A DNA stretch of 64,000 bases from positions 930,001 through 994,000 of the forward strand of contig NW_026944391.1 in assembly GCF_033439725.1 (NCBI RefSeq), in the 5' to 3' direction. Shown here piece by piece: positions 12,548 through 25,341 of this stretch. Below the pieces are notes generated by a model, which was given only the letters and a program-made list of their open reading frames with translations, did not search any database and was not told the DNA's origin. Numbering within the stretch: the first letter of the stretch is position 1; each line of letters begins with the position of its first letter. The position numbers and the translations under genes are program-made. The stretch comes from Neurospora tetraspora (lineage: Eukaryota; Ascomycota; Sordariomycetes; Sordariales; Sordariaceae).

Positions 12548-14231
12548 ATGGCTTCCGTCGAGACTCTTCTCCAGGGCGTCACCATCAACGGCCCCATTGA
12601 GGAGCACCAGAGGAAGATCCTGACTCCCCAGGCTCTCTCCTTCATCGCCCTCCTCCACCGTTCCTTCAACCAGACCCGCAAGAACCTCCTCGAGCGCCGC
12701 AAGATCCGCCAGGCCGAGATCGACCGCGGTGTCCTCCCCGACTTCCTCCCCGAGACCAAGCACATCCGTGAGAACCCCACATGGCAGGGTGCGCCTCCCG
12801 CTCCCGGTCTCGTCGACCGCCGCGTTGAGATCACCGGTCCCACCGACCGCAAGATGATCGTCAACGCCCTCAACTCTGATGTCTACACCTACATGGCCGA
12901 CTTGGAGGACTCTAGCGCTCCTACCTGGGCCAATATGGTCAACGGCCAGGTGAACCTCTACGACGCCATCCGTCGCCAGATCGACTTCAAACAGGGCCCC
13001 AAAGAGTACAAGCTCCGTACCGACAGGACTCTCCCTACCCTCCTCGTCCGTCCCCGTGGCTGGCACCTTGAGGAGAAGCACGTCACCATTGACGGCGAGC
13101 CCGTCAGCGGTTCCCTCTTCGACTTCGGTCTCTACTTCTTCCACAACGCCAAGGAGCTCATCAAGCGTGGCTTCGGCCCCTACTTCTACCTCCCCAAGAT
13201 GGAGTCTCACCTCGAGGCCCGTCTGTGGAACGACGCCTTCAACCTCGGCCAGGACTACCTTGGCATTCCCCGCGGCACCATCCGTGGTACCGTCCTGATC
13301 GAGACCATCCTCGCCGCCTTCGAGATGGACGAGATCATCTACGAGCTCCGCGAGCACTCCTCTGGTCTTAACTGCGGCCGCTGGGACTACATCTTCTCCA
13401 CCATCAAGAAGTTCCGCAACCACTCCTCCTTCGTCCTCCCCGACCGCTCCTGCGTCACCATGACCGTCCCCTTCATGGACGCCTACGTCAAGCTCCTCAT
13501 CCAGACCTGCCACAAGCGCGGCGTCCACGCCATGGGTGGCATGGCCGCTCAGATCCCCATCAAGGACGACAAGGCCGCCAACGACAAGGCCATGGAGGGT
13601 GTCCGCGCCGACAAGCTCCGCGAGGCCCGCGCCGGCCACGACGGTACCTGGGTTGCCCACCCCGCCCTTGCCAGCATTGCCCTTGAGGTCTTCAACAAGC
13701 ACATGCCTACCCCCAACCAGCTCTTCAACCGCCGCGAGGACGTCAAGATTGGCCAGCAGGATCTGCTCAACATGAACGTCCCCGGCAGCATCACCGAGGA
13801 GGGTATCCGCAAGAACCTCAACATTGGTCTCGGCTACATGGAGGCCTGGATCCGTGGTGTCGGTTGCGTTCCTATCAACTACCTCATGTACGTATCTCCT
13901 TATCCCTTCCCCCCCTGACTAGGATACTAACAACAATCACAGGGAGGACGCCGCCACCGCCGAGGTCTCCCGCTCCCAGCTCTGGCAGTGGGTCAAGCAC
14001 GGCGTCACCACCGCCGAGGGCAAGCGCGTCGACAAGTCGTACGCCCTCAAGCTGCTCAAGGAGCAGACCGACGAGCTCGCCGCCAAGGCTCCCCAGGGCA
14101 ACAAGTTCCAGCTTGCCGCTCAGTACTTCGCCACCCAGGTGACGGGCGAGGACTATGCCGACTTCTTGACCTCGCTGCTTTACGACGAGATCACCAACGC
14201 CGGTAACTCGTTGCCTGCTTCCAAGCTCTAA
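12548..14231 (+). CDS. acu-9: Malate synthase, peroxisomal/glyoxysomal
   Basis: Condenses acetyl-CoA with glyoxylate to malate, the second glyoxylate-shunt enzyme, needed for growth on acetate or fatty acids. Exons are 12548-13887 and 13943-14231; the intron splits an ATG codon (GTACGT donor, CTAAC branch, CACAG acceptor). The predicted 542 residues equal the usual length of fungal malate synthase. Family segments visible include [53 protein letters not shown] and [10 protein letters not shown]. It ends in SKL, a PTS1 peroxisome signal. Codon use is strongly biased to C-ending codons, as expected of a highly expressed gene, and this leaves a 398-codon antisense frame that I take as an artefact. 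The symbol rests on recognising the Neurospora acetate-utilisation gene. Confidence 0.97.
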
Positions 14232-17200
14232 ATGTTGAGCTTGAGCGTGGGCTTGGAGTGTAAGGTGTGGGAGGGATAGGAATGGAAAGAGAAAAGCAAA
14301 ATTGTACGGATTATCAAAGTACGATGATGATATGAGGAATGTTGATGGAGGATGAGCGATGTGGATTTTCTTTATGATCTTTACTTTTCTTTGGGGTTTT
14401 GGATATATCACATCATATCAGTTCAGGTTTTCTGTTTTTTTTTTACCCAGGGAAATTGAAGTATTACCCTAACTTCTTCGTCCAAGCATCAATGAAAACT
14501 ATTGTGAGGTGGATCGATGATGACTGGAACTGAAGGCTCATAATGTCCATGGCTGGAGGTACTACTTCACTCGCGCACCGCCGTGTCTTCTCATATGAGA
14601 TTCGCGGCTGTCACCAGCCCCCATCCAGCTTTCAGTTCATATCCTAGATACCTTGTCTTGAGGTTGGTTCTCTTCTGGACATGACGGGACATGGCTCGCA
14701 TTGATGTCTCGCAAGAGGCCGCGTACTCTAGTTCTATGAGCCCGATGTTACGTGGCGGCGAATCTATTCTCAACAGTTACTGGCATGCCAACTGCTGCTG
14801 CATATCCAGACATCATGATGTCTCTTCCCGTCTTATCAATTGTTCAGTTACCACGCAGTCAGTGTTCCCAATCATCGATCGGCATGACAAGTATATAGTA
14901 GCATGACACACATGACACGATATATTTGATGGCGGGCTCTGTAGTAGATTTCGTGAGTGGGCCAACCGTTCTGTCGGAGTCTGCACAACATAATGTCTTC
15001 ATCAATATATTACATTCAATCCAACAAAGCGAAGGTAATGTTACAAGGGAAATTAGGTACACTACACGAGGGACGGGAACTTAAGCATCAGTACTTGCCT
15101 AGTAGGTAGAGATAGCAAAGTCAAAGGAGAAGGACACCTCAGTTATATTTAGGGCTTTCACGAGGACTAGTTCAAGTAGCGGGAAGTAACGATGGCCAAC
15201 GAATGCACCTGTTGACTTCCATTAGTAAAGTGGACAACGAATGTTGAAGTCGCAATTCACTGCAGTGCAGACCGCGCGGGCGGGCGGGCAAGTACGACTG
15301 CGACACGACTGATTCGTTCCACCCGGCACTTCTCTCATTTGTTCTTTCCATTCTCTTATCTTTACTTGCTCTTGGACGCCCCCGCTTAGAGTCACTCAGG
15401 TTCTATTCTTCTTCGTATCGTGCTTTCCATCCCTTCGTCTTCTTTTTTTTCTTCCCCACCGCGTTCCTTCCTGTTTACTGGCTTCGGTTTCGTACCCCGT
15501 CACATTTCTTTTCGTTTACCTACCTTTACGTGTTGTTTTATTTGAATTCATGTACCCCCGGTGGTCATGTCCGGTTTCTTTACATAACTTTTTCATAGTG
15601 AGCTGCGAGGTTATAAGACGCATAAGGTATAGATAGAATGGTATGTGAGTGCATGATGAAAATTAAACGGGTTGCTGAAGGTGGTAGGATGAGGTTGGTT
15701 CATTGAGCCAGCCACTGGATGCGATTTATAGCAGGAAATAAGTGAGGAGGAGTCGGGTGAGAATAGACTGGAGCGAAGGGGAGAGGAGTGTATTGACGAC
15801 GAGGTAAAAGCTAGGTAGCGACGGAGAGAATGTGAATGAGAATGGAAACTAAGGGAACGAAGGGGTGAGGCAAGGGAGGGAAAGGGTGACAAAGTGCTAT
15901 TTGCTTACACTCTCTCATGAACTGTAGGTCGGTGAAAGAGAAGATTGAAGTGAGGCAAGATGCCGGAGTGAGAGATGGATGGATGTATCTTGCATGAGAA
16001 AGGGGGCCCATGATGGCCCGGTCAATAAGTAGCTTGCTAGTATTCAGTGTCTGCAGAACAGCAGTTGTAATGGGAAAAATGAATGTTTTCGTTCGACTCT
16101 CTCTCTCGTCATGTTAATGCCTTCGTTCCTTTTCGTGTTTTGTGTCGTCTTTATTTTCTTCTTCCTTTCCCGTTCTTTTCCTCTTTCTGTCACTTTGATT
16201 TCCTCTTCGGGCCTCTTTACATTCATTGTTTCTTTTTTTTTACTATTTTCTATTATCTTTTGCTTTCATGTCTCTCTTCAAGTTGCTTTTTGCCCTATTC
16301 TTTGTACAGCATGTAGTCCTCGTGGGTCGTCTTCCTCGTGGAAGTAGATTTCTTCGACGCCAGCTGAGATTGAGCCGTGATGGGAATCGTGAGTGCTGCT
16401 CTTCATCTTCACCTTCGTCTTCAGCAATCATCACTTACACAACAAAGTGAAGGAGGCATAAACACCGACCGGGGAAGTGAAATTCTTTTCCGCACATTCC
16501 TTCAACCCAGTCAGTCCGTTTGCCAATCCCCACACATACATATATGCCCCCTTGACAATTGCATCCCGCACCGTGAAAGAGTAATTGACGGGTGCTGTAG
16601 GACTTCAGTCTTCGGTCCCCCCCCCCCCCCCCCCTCCCCTACCTTATTCTTCGAGCCCCTGTTTTTACCTCCCGTTTCAACATGGCCGTGACACCATTTG
16701 ACCAACTGACCGGTAGACATCGATGTCGGGCCCCCCTTTACCGGTCAGTCACTCAGTCACTACCTCGTTTGTTTACCAACGAGAATCGAGCCGTAGCCAC
16801 AGCACTGACTGCGGTGCAAAGAGTGAGAGAACGAGTGAGTCCAATGATGTGAATCGACATACCCCCCTGCCCTGAAAAGGACGAAAAAAGGGGGAAGACA
16901 AGAAGAAAGTTGAGTATGACAAACGCAGGTACCCGTTGAGCTGGGGTTTGTGTCTCCACCCGCCGCCGGTTTTGCCATTCTGCCATTGACTGTCTCTCTC
17001 CGTTTTCGCCTCTTTGCTTGTGTTCGCTGTGCCCTTCTTCGCTTGAACGCATGAATAATCAGTTATTATCGTGGAATTGCCTGTTTTTGTGCGTATGAAG
17101 TTGCTTCTCTGCAGCTTGATACTAAGCCGAGGCTGGCTACTGGTGTTGCCATTACCAATGCGTGTGAAAGTTCCTGACGGCATCGCAATTGAAATGCAAT

Positions 17201-20200
17201 ATTACTTTCCACCCCCGTTATAGCAGACGTTTAATGGTTGCCAAACATTCTTTCTATTTTCATCCGTGTCCGCGAATGCAGACCTTCAGCTGGCAGGGAT
17301 GTCGAACCGGGACGGGGGAGGTTTACTTGACCCTGTGTGTGCCTGTGTGTGCCTGTGTCGCCTGTTTTTGTGCGACCCGGCTCCCCTCCCGTTTCGGTCG
17401 GTAAACCGAATTGGGGGAGAAAAAGGGTGATAAGGTAGATATCCGTATGACCTTCTTTTCCCCAGTTTGCGTAGTTGCAGTATGCTATCGTGGAGTGTGT
17501 GTGCGAGTCCTTGACTCGAAGACAGAAAGCAAACTGAAGCTCACTGCGTTTGTTTGTTATTTTCTTCCGGAAATAGGAGCACTGCCCGCGGTAATCGATG
17601 ATGCATCTTGAAAGTGTCCCGAGACAGGTGTTGGTTATCTTTCCGACTTGTCTAAGTATCTGTCAGGTTGGGGTTCGTAGAGGTACTTGGAGCGTGTTTA
17701 CAGTGAACATGGAAGTGATGATGGTGGTTTCTTTGTTGTTTGGTAAGCACCTTTAGCCAGATTCGTAAAGTTGAAGTGAGTCCGTGTAACGCTTGAGAGG
17801 GTATTCTGAACCACTGTGAGTCCGATCCGACATACCGATAGCCCAGCAAGATTTCCTATACGAGGATCATGTCTAGGTTTGGTCAGTAGAAATAGAGTTT
17901 ATGTTTTCTCGAAGGGGATTATCATGAGACATGTGTTCAGCCTATGTCACCTCGTATCATCATCATTACCATCAAGAGTAGCTCGGTAACTTGACAAACT
18001 GAACGAGATGTGCCATCTGAAGAGTTATTCAAAGAGAGAACTCTATGTTCTAGACCTTTCGGAGCCTCCGAGCCATGTTGGCTACCTTGTTGGCAAGTCC
18101 CAGATGGGTATAGACTTGGTCGTGAAGCATGCCGTTGAGAACAAAGGCGCATAAAGGCCAGTCACCGACGGTTTCCACAGCGGATTGGTCAAGAAACGGT
18201 CAAGATTAAGCTTTGGGTCATGATTGATCGACGCATGGGTCTCGCGGCCGTCACCTTTGGGGGATAAGGGAAAGGCACTGAAGATGGAGTCGACGAAGAG
18301 GCTGAGTGAACGAGATCAGGTCAGGCCCCGGGAGAGTAGAAGGTAACTGCTTCCTCTGCCGTGCCATGGGCCCATGGTGGACCTTCTGATTTTGACGGCG
18401 TGAGTGACTTCCATTTAAGTTGTCGTTGATTTATGCTCGAATGGCAGGCGCGCATGACTGCCGTGGTTTTTCAGTCTGCGGGCTTCGATTTGGAGGAGTT
18501 GGAAGGACGAGTTCGGGAAGGCGCCTCCCGTCGCCTATCCCGCAGTTTGTGACCAAGTACCGCCCTATCAGATAAAGACACTGATAAGGGGCGTTTTGTC
18601 AGTGTCCCCGTTAGTGCAGTTCAAGTTCCAGGGCTTCGGGATCCACTCATCACCACACACTGCAGTCCACCGCACTTTTTGCATTGCAACGACACTCTGC
18701 TTCTCCCTCTTTCAACGTCACTCCATCCAACAGTTCGACTTTTGTTTCGGTGCCCGCTCCGCTTCCAACTGCTTCCGGTATTGGTCCGATATGACACCCA
18801 ACCCGACGTGACGGATGCGATTCAAAGCGATGACCCCATTCCACTCGGCGAATCATTGCCATGCTCCAATCAGCAGCTTATGAGCAGCCTATGATCGAAC
18901 GTCTTTGAGGTCGTTGTGCAGGTACAAGTGCTAGACTATTTGGTAGAGTCACACACGGGTCAAGATGGTAAACTGACAGCTCCCAAATCCCTCCGGTATT
19001 CACTGCTAACACCCGACGGTCTGGTGCAGGCGTCTTTCTCTCCGCCAAAGAAAGTAGACACATGTCCCGCCTGTTGCCCGCTTTGGACAGGAAAGAGCCC
19101 AAGTCTTGTGCCGCTGCCGCCGTCGCCGCCGCAGCCGCCTTGAGAGGCTTCCATGACCATTCCTTCCATGGCGGCACCGTCAACCGAACCGGCACCGTCA
19201 ACGCCCACCGGCCTTGCTCGCTTTACTCATCTGCATCCCTTCCCTTGCCTTGTGCAATGTACAGAAAACGTTCAATGGCAGTGCGGCTCAACCCACACTG
19301 TCAAGTCTGTCGAACCAATCCCGGCTGCTGTCTTGCCCAAACCCCGAAAGCTTGCAGACCATTATTGAGACTTCTCATTCCTTTTCCGCACTTTGAATTT
19401 CGGTATCCTCCGGCCCGTCGTATCAGGAAATTGCCTCTTTCCTTTCCCACGACACATATCTTCGTCATGTCAAAAAAAAAATGAGACTTCAGAGAGCGCT
19501 TTTTGGGGTTTGGGCGTGACCCATCGTCGACGGGATGGTCCTGCTGCCACATGCTGGCTAATCTCGTTGGCGCATCTTGGCTTGCTGCACCTTGCCTTGT
19601 CCAAGAACGCCCACAAGCAAGCCAGCAAGCCAGCCTCATGGGTCGTGGCCCTCCTTGGGTGCCATCTCTACGCCTTGTCCTAGAGATGCGGCTTAACGAT
19701 GATGACGCCACTGCGCCTATTCATATTTCACTGGCAGACGAATTCCCTCCGGCAGCCGAGAGAAGCTGCCTCAACATGGATATGGCATCTTTTGGCGGCA
19801 AGTCTTTGAGGCATCGGGTCCCTTACCCAGCATCCCAACTCTGCCAGTCCAGCCCGGCCCCAACAAAATTGAATCGTCTCAAGTGCTCCTTTCTCAAACT
19901 GTATGTTCCCTTGCGCAAGGGGCATAATCGAGGCTTCCATACGGTTGGTCCGGCCTTCTCATCCGCTTTCCCGACAATTGTTTGTTCGGCAACGATCCCC
20001 AGGCGGCATTCACGTTTGACTTTGTTCATGATGGTGACGGTCACGGGTCACGGCACCTCTACAACGGTCTATCGACAGCCAAATGCTTGGCTCGCTCGAC
20101 TATTATCGTGGGCAGTGCTGCTTGACGGCCGCCTTGTACGGTATGCGCAGTGGCCCTCGCAGTAGCCAAGGAGGCGGTCCTGGTGCATCACCGTTTACCA

Positions 20201-23200
20201 CCTCTCTGGAGCGCACTGTGTAGGATCACCAAGGGCTCGAAATCACACCAGGGGCGCCTCTCTATGAAGCATGTCTGAGGAAAACGGTGGGCAGCAATCC
20301 GTCCCTACTGTGTGGCACTTTGCAAAAATAACTCTGGGAGCAAGCATACCCGCCTGGGGGTCGATTCCCGCGAGGTTCCAGCTATCGGAGTGATATGCTG
20401 TGCAATGTTGAGGGACGGCTGCATCGAGGGCAACAATGGTAGCAATTTGCGTAACCTGGCATTCTGATCCCCAGCACTGGAACGTACCAGGTACTCCGCA
20501 TGTCATAGCTCCTCGCCGGAACCTCGTTTGCTGTTCTCCTCCCCTGGCACTACCTACTACCAGCGTCTCGCTATGATTCGACCTTGTACGCCCACGGCAG
20601 CTGCAATCCAGCTTTTTGTGGTACAAGCGCGACACAAAAAAGAAAAGAAGGCTCGGATATTGTGTCGACGCCCTAGGGCTGGGAAAGGGATTATCCCAAT
20701 ATTGACGCGCCGCGACCAGTGAAGCAAAGTTGCCGAGTGAGACTCGCAGGCTTCGTTGTTGGAGAGGACCACCCGCGCCGGACAATACCCTAGAAACGTC
20801 TGAAAGGATAACAGGCGATGACTGGCCATTAGTCTCCGTTCTCGTCAAAGATTCCCCAATTCAGAAAGGACCGTGTCTTGTCGCCCAATGATACTCTGTC
20901 CTTCCTCCTCTCAACCCATTCTTTCACCGATCCGGCCATCTGTCAGGTGCAACCATTCCGTCAGAGTACGCATTACAAAATCGACGTTTAATGCCCACCT
21001 GGGGCACAAAAAGAACTTTTCTTTATCATTCCGCGCTCCGTGGAGACCGGCTACGGAATCCAGAACGGGACGTGTCATACGGGGTACCCCGTGCTCCGTA
21101 CATACACACACACCTCATCTTACTGGGCCCTTTGAGACGGGAATGATTCTGCGGGGGATGGTTATCAAGCTTGAGTAACATCCACCGAGATTTGGGGCTG
21201 CTTGTCCGTCCCGGGACTCTGTATAGCCCCTGCATTGTGGAAGCAAGCCCGCAGGCACTTTCTGTCAACGATCGCCTTAATTACCAGACCTGCCAGGCTT
21301 CGCATCTGGGTCAGCATTCCCAATGTTTCCCTCAATACTGGCATGGACGATTCGGTGAGTCTTTGCCAGTCCGAACGCAGAGCAGGTGCAAAAATACCAA
21401 GTTTTCTCCCCTATTTTGCCCAGGTCCTCTACAACAAGAAGGGTCGTGCAAATGAAGTGCAGATAAGGCTGCGCAAGTCTTTGCTTTTTTTGCGTTTCAA
21501 TGGAGTCGTTGGGGGGTGCTTCTTCTCTTGGCTCAAGGTGTCACCCACCCCTCCTCCCTTGGAGCTGATCCCATGCAGCGTGTAAACTAGTGGCACCAAA
21601 CGCACCCGTCAACTGGATGCGATGGAAAAGGCTAGAGCAAAACAGGCTTTCAGGGGTGCTCCTTGATGCGATTCCGAGCCGTCAATGGCCGCTGCTTGGC
21701 CTTGTCACCCAATTCTCTGCTCCGTGAACGCGTCCTGCAATCTCAAACCTGGACTTCAGCTGAATACTTTCTATGCACCTTTGCGAGATGAGGTCGGCCG
21801 CCTGCCCTAGCAGGTAGCCATATTATCGTTCGTCCCGTCTCCTTGTCCGTGTCAGATATCACTGTAGAGGGAATGGGGGACTACCGTATCTTGTGTTCTG
21901 GTCTCTGGACTTTTACGCGCACTGTTTACCAAGATACCCCTACCTACCAAGATTGCTATTCGGCGCTGCGTCCGATTATTGCTCGGTCGCTTCTATGACC
22001 CGACGTGATCTCCATCGTTCGTCATTTCCTTCAGTGCAAAAGGTGGAATCGACCCCCTTCATTCGACCGGGCGGTGATTTTGCTGAAGCGTGAGCACTGC
22101 AGAGAATGTGAATCTGACGGGATCACACCTCCATCTTAATACCCCGAGCGCCTGATTCGAGAAGCGGACGGGAGGCGCAACGAAGCGCCATGCCTGTAGG
22201 CGTGCAATGGCTGCACCACTCAGTGCCATTGCCGTACTATGTAGTTGTTAGGCTACGTTGAGATCAGCCACGTTTGGTTACTTAGCCTTCATGGCGCGTT
22301 TCCCACTACTTGCCTCGTGGGGAGCCAGGTCTTGGGTCAAAGTCCAACGGTGGCCACGCGATTCAAACCATGCACAACTTCGAGAAGTCGAAATGAGCTT
22401 CTGCCCAGGCTCTGGACCGGACTTGTTCGCTGAGCATTTATGCTGGACATGCTGAACACAAGACGATTTATGGGGAGCAGGTTACCGTTTGACTAAAAGC
22501 TGACTTCCACGTTACTGGAAGCAATTTTAACCAAATCAAGCAGAGTGTTTCTTATCCAAGGAGCTGCCAAGCATGGGATTCATACGAAGACACCGGTGAC
22601 GGGGATTAAATTGGCAGGGGTACATCTCCCAAGATGGCAAACCGCCCAAACGGGGCGTTCTGTGGACCTCCCGTGCCGAATGTCTGGACCGCGACCACAA
22701 GCTCCGCTCGCAGCAAAGCCGAATCTGTCCCGGTATGCTCGGGTTGGGTTGGGCCTGGTTCGCCAGTTCGCAGTACCTACTAGCTGGAGCCGGATGCAGT
22801 TCCTTTATTGTCACCACTCGCTGTCAATACGGGGGCTACCAGGTCATTCGTCTGCTGGGACGTATTCGGATAACTGATATGTTGGCGAAGACATGTCAGC
22901 ACTGAGCAATAACGAACGGATTGACATCGAACCCTGCTGCACATCATGCTTCGCTGACATCTGTTGGAGAACGCTTAGAAGTCTGTGGCAGTACTCCGTA
23001 TGGCAGGGACTGCACACTGTAGCCTTGCAGAAACGGAGAGTCCGAAAAAAAAACGGCTTCTGGCGTGGTTCTTCCTAGCACCACCATGGCGGTTATTACC
23101 TAAACTGACGGCCATTGATTAGCACCTTGTTAGGTTTGTCAACCGTTATTCAGCCCAGATGCATCGAAGAGAAGAGAGCGAGACGGTCCACACATCCGTG

Positions 23201-25341
23201 CCAGGCACCGTGCATCAGAATCGATACCACCCTTGTTCCTACTAGAACTTCCCAGGTTAAGGAGCATGCGGATACATCCCGGCGCCCTGGTGCATGGGCG
23301 GGTGGTGTTGACTCCCAGTGTGGGAGGTGGACCAAGCACCGGGGTTCTGGCCTCCGTCGGTCCTCGTCGTTTGTCTCGACTTCAGGACATGATCGGTTGG
23401 CTATAACCTCTTATATTTCCTGGGTTCACCTCCAGTACTGCTGCTTATCGTTGAGAATGCAGAACTGGTGAAAAGACGACGACCTGTGACGAAAAGCTGA
23501 GCAACTTTCGCCTACACGACGACGAACCCCCCCTTACGGAGCTCATACTACATCTATCACTTTCCTTTTCTTTCAAGGGAGCGGACAACTCGGTAGCCCG
23601 AAATCTTGAGCTCGGTCCCGTCATAAGAGTTCACAAAAAAGAAGTGTATGCCGGATCTGGGCTTCGTCACTGCACTTGGATCCACGCCAAGTTGAGTTTG
23701 GCACTGCACCCCCGGTGTAAAGGATAAGGAGGAGGTCACGATCTCATGTACCGGGTCAGACTTACGCCGTACGCGCTTGCTTGACCTGAACGCCACTCCC
23801 ACCGTTCCCTATCCAGGGACCCTCTACCCTGTAGGTACTCCGTACCAAAAAAAAGTCCAGCCCGGTTCCACATCCCGACTGTCTGTTTTTGCTCCCCAGA
23901 TCTCTGGAGTCGCGGGAGAGGCCATCGTCAACAGGGTACACTCGACTCAGCAAGAGCATCATTAGCAAACATCTGCCCTCTTTCATCACTGGCGCGCTAG
24001 TCTCCTTTCAAAACGCTGAGAGTTTCTGCTACGGTCACTGCTGCCGCCATTCCCTCCGTTTCCCCCGAAGAGACCGCGTTAAGAAGCTTCTTCACTCTGC
24101 CGTGGCGCCTGTCTTCTTGCTGAGGTGGTCTACCAACCGCACATTGTACCTCACCACATGGGAGGGGCGCTGTTAGCGTTGTGGCCACTGTCGAGAGTTG
24201 TCAAGTCTCCATATTCTCAGCTGCCAGCATTTTGTCCCCTTATCAAGCTTTGTTTGTCAGACTGCGACGACCATCACTAGCAACCCTGGAAGCCGACAAC
24301 TCCACAGCCACAAAACAATACAGCAACAACAACATACACAAGAGGTCACGTAGTGACATTGGGATTTTCTGAAGAAGGTCGAGAAGAAAGTCCGATGGTG
24401 GGCGCGTCCTACACTATTTCACACCAACCTCGGAGATCGAAGGTTGAACAAGGATTGAACTCTCACAACCCGCGTTCTTTCAGCCTTCCCGCACTGGGGT
24501 AGCCAAGTTCGACCATAAACCAAAAGCAAAGGAGCCACCAGGCACAATACAAAGCGCCAGCCAGGGACGAGCTTCCAGCCGAACTACCAGGTACTACTCA
24601 CCGTCCGGCAGTCGTTCATTCGAAAAGAGACACATCTGTTCTCGGGCAAGGGGCAAGAAACGCCCGCGGCTGTTGCTTGATCCTGCCACACCTACATACC
24701 CTTGGCTAGACTTGGACAGGGTCCTTATTTGGATTCCGAGCCTCCCTACGGGGGGTACATGCGTGTGTGTGTGGGTGCTAGCGTATGCGTGTGTGTACAC
24801 CTTTGGGACAAGCGCACATATAGTTCAGGCGGATGCCATCGACAGATCGACACTCCACATCTGCTACCTGAAACTAATCAAAGAGCGACCTCGAAGCTCT
24901 TCTCCGTCCAAGTAAGCTTAATTAGGGCTCTCGGCGACCTTCGTTTCCTTGGTTGAAGCCAATACCTCTCCATCCGCTACAGACTCAGCGTTGTCGACAA
25001 CCTAAGCCTGGAGGCGTCTTCACCTGGCCGACATCTTCCCCGCGGACTAGACTTCCTACAAGCCCCAGAGCAGAACTCAGCTTCTATCGAAGGCAGATTG
25101 TCCTTTTACACGTCAAAGGCAGAAGCAGAGATTGCGAAAGGAATTCTTCCTCTGACAAGCCTTCGGATGTGTCTCAACCTGACGCCATCCCATAGATACC
25201 ATTGTCACATCAAAGCTTCAAGGACTGCTATAACTTAGGCCTGTCTATCAGCAATAATCATACAACCGACAACAACGAACTCTGTTTCCATCCGACGAGA
25301 ACGATCAACTCCCGCAAAACAGGACGAACCGAAGCGCGCGT
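14232..25341. other. Long gene-free region upstream of the C2H2 regulator
   Basis: About 11 kb with no protein gene I can support. C/T-rich plus-strand patches near 15340-15560 and 16130-16300 look like transcript leaders but no clear coding exon follows. A stop-free frame of 220 codons (19503-20165) lacks an ATG at its start and has no motif. A C18 run sits at 16617-16634 and GT-rich simple sequence near 24750-24800. The last kilobase probably includes the promoter and long leader of the regulator, with several short upstream open frames. Non-coding RNA genes cannot be excluded. Confidence 0.45.
16617..16634 (+). repeat. Poly-C run, C18
   Basis: Eighteen uninterrupted C on the plus strand, followed by TCCCC. 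Such homopolymers vary in length between strains and are prone to sequencing error. Confidence 0.9.

Noticed and set aside
12506-13702. 398-codon antisense frame opposite malate synthase
   Set aside because: Same codon-bias artefact as for fumarase.
18363-18376. 14-bp palindrome CCATGGGCCCATGG
   Set aside because: Short and isolated; expected a few times by chance in a window of this size when GC-rich words are common.
19503-20165. 220-codon stop-free frame
   Set aside because: It opens with TTG, lacks motifs, and has unbiased codon use unlike the real genes.
24435-24520. Minus-strand B-box-like word near 24450
   Set aside because: The flanking bases do not form a T-stem.
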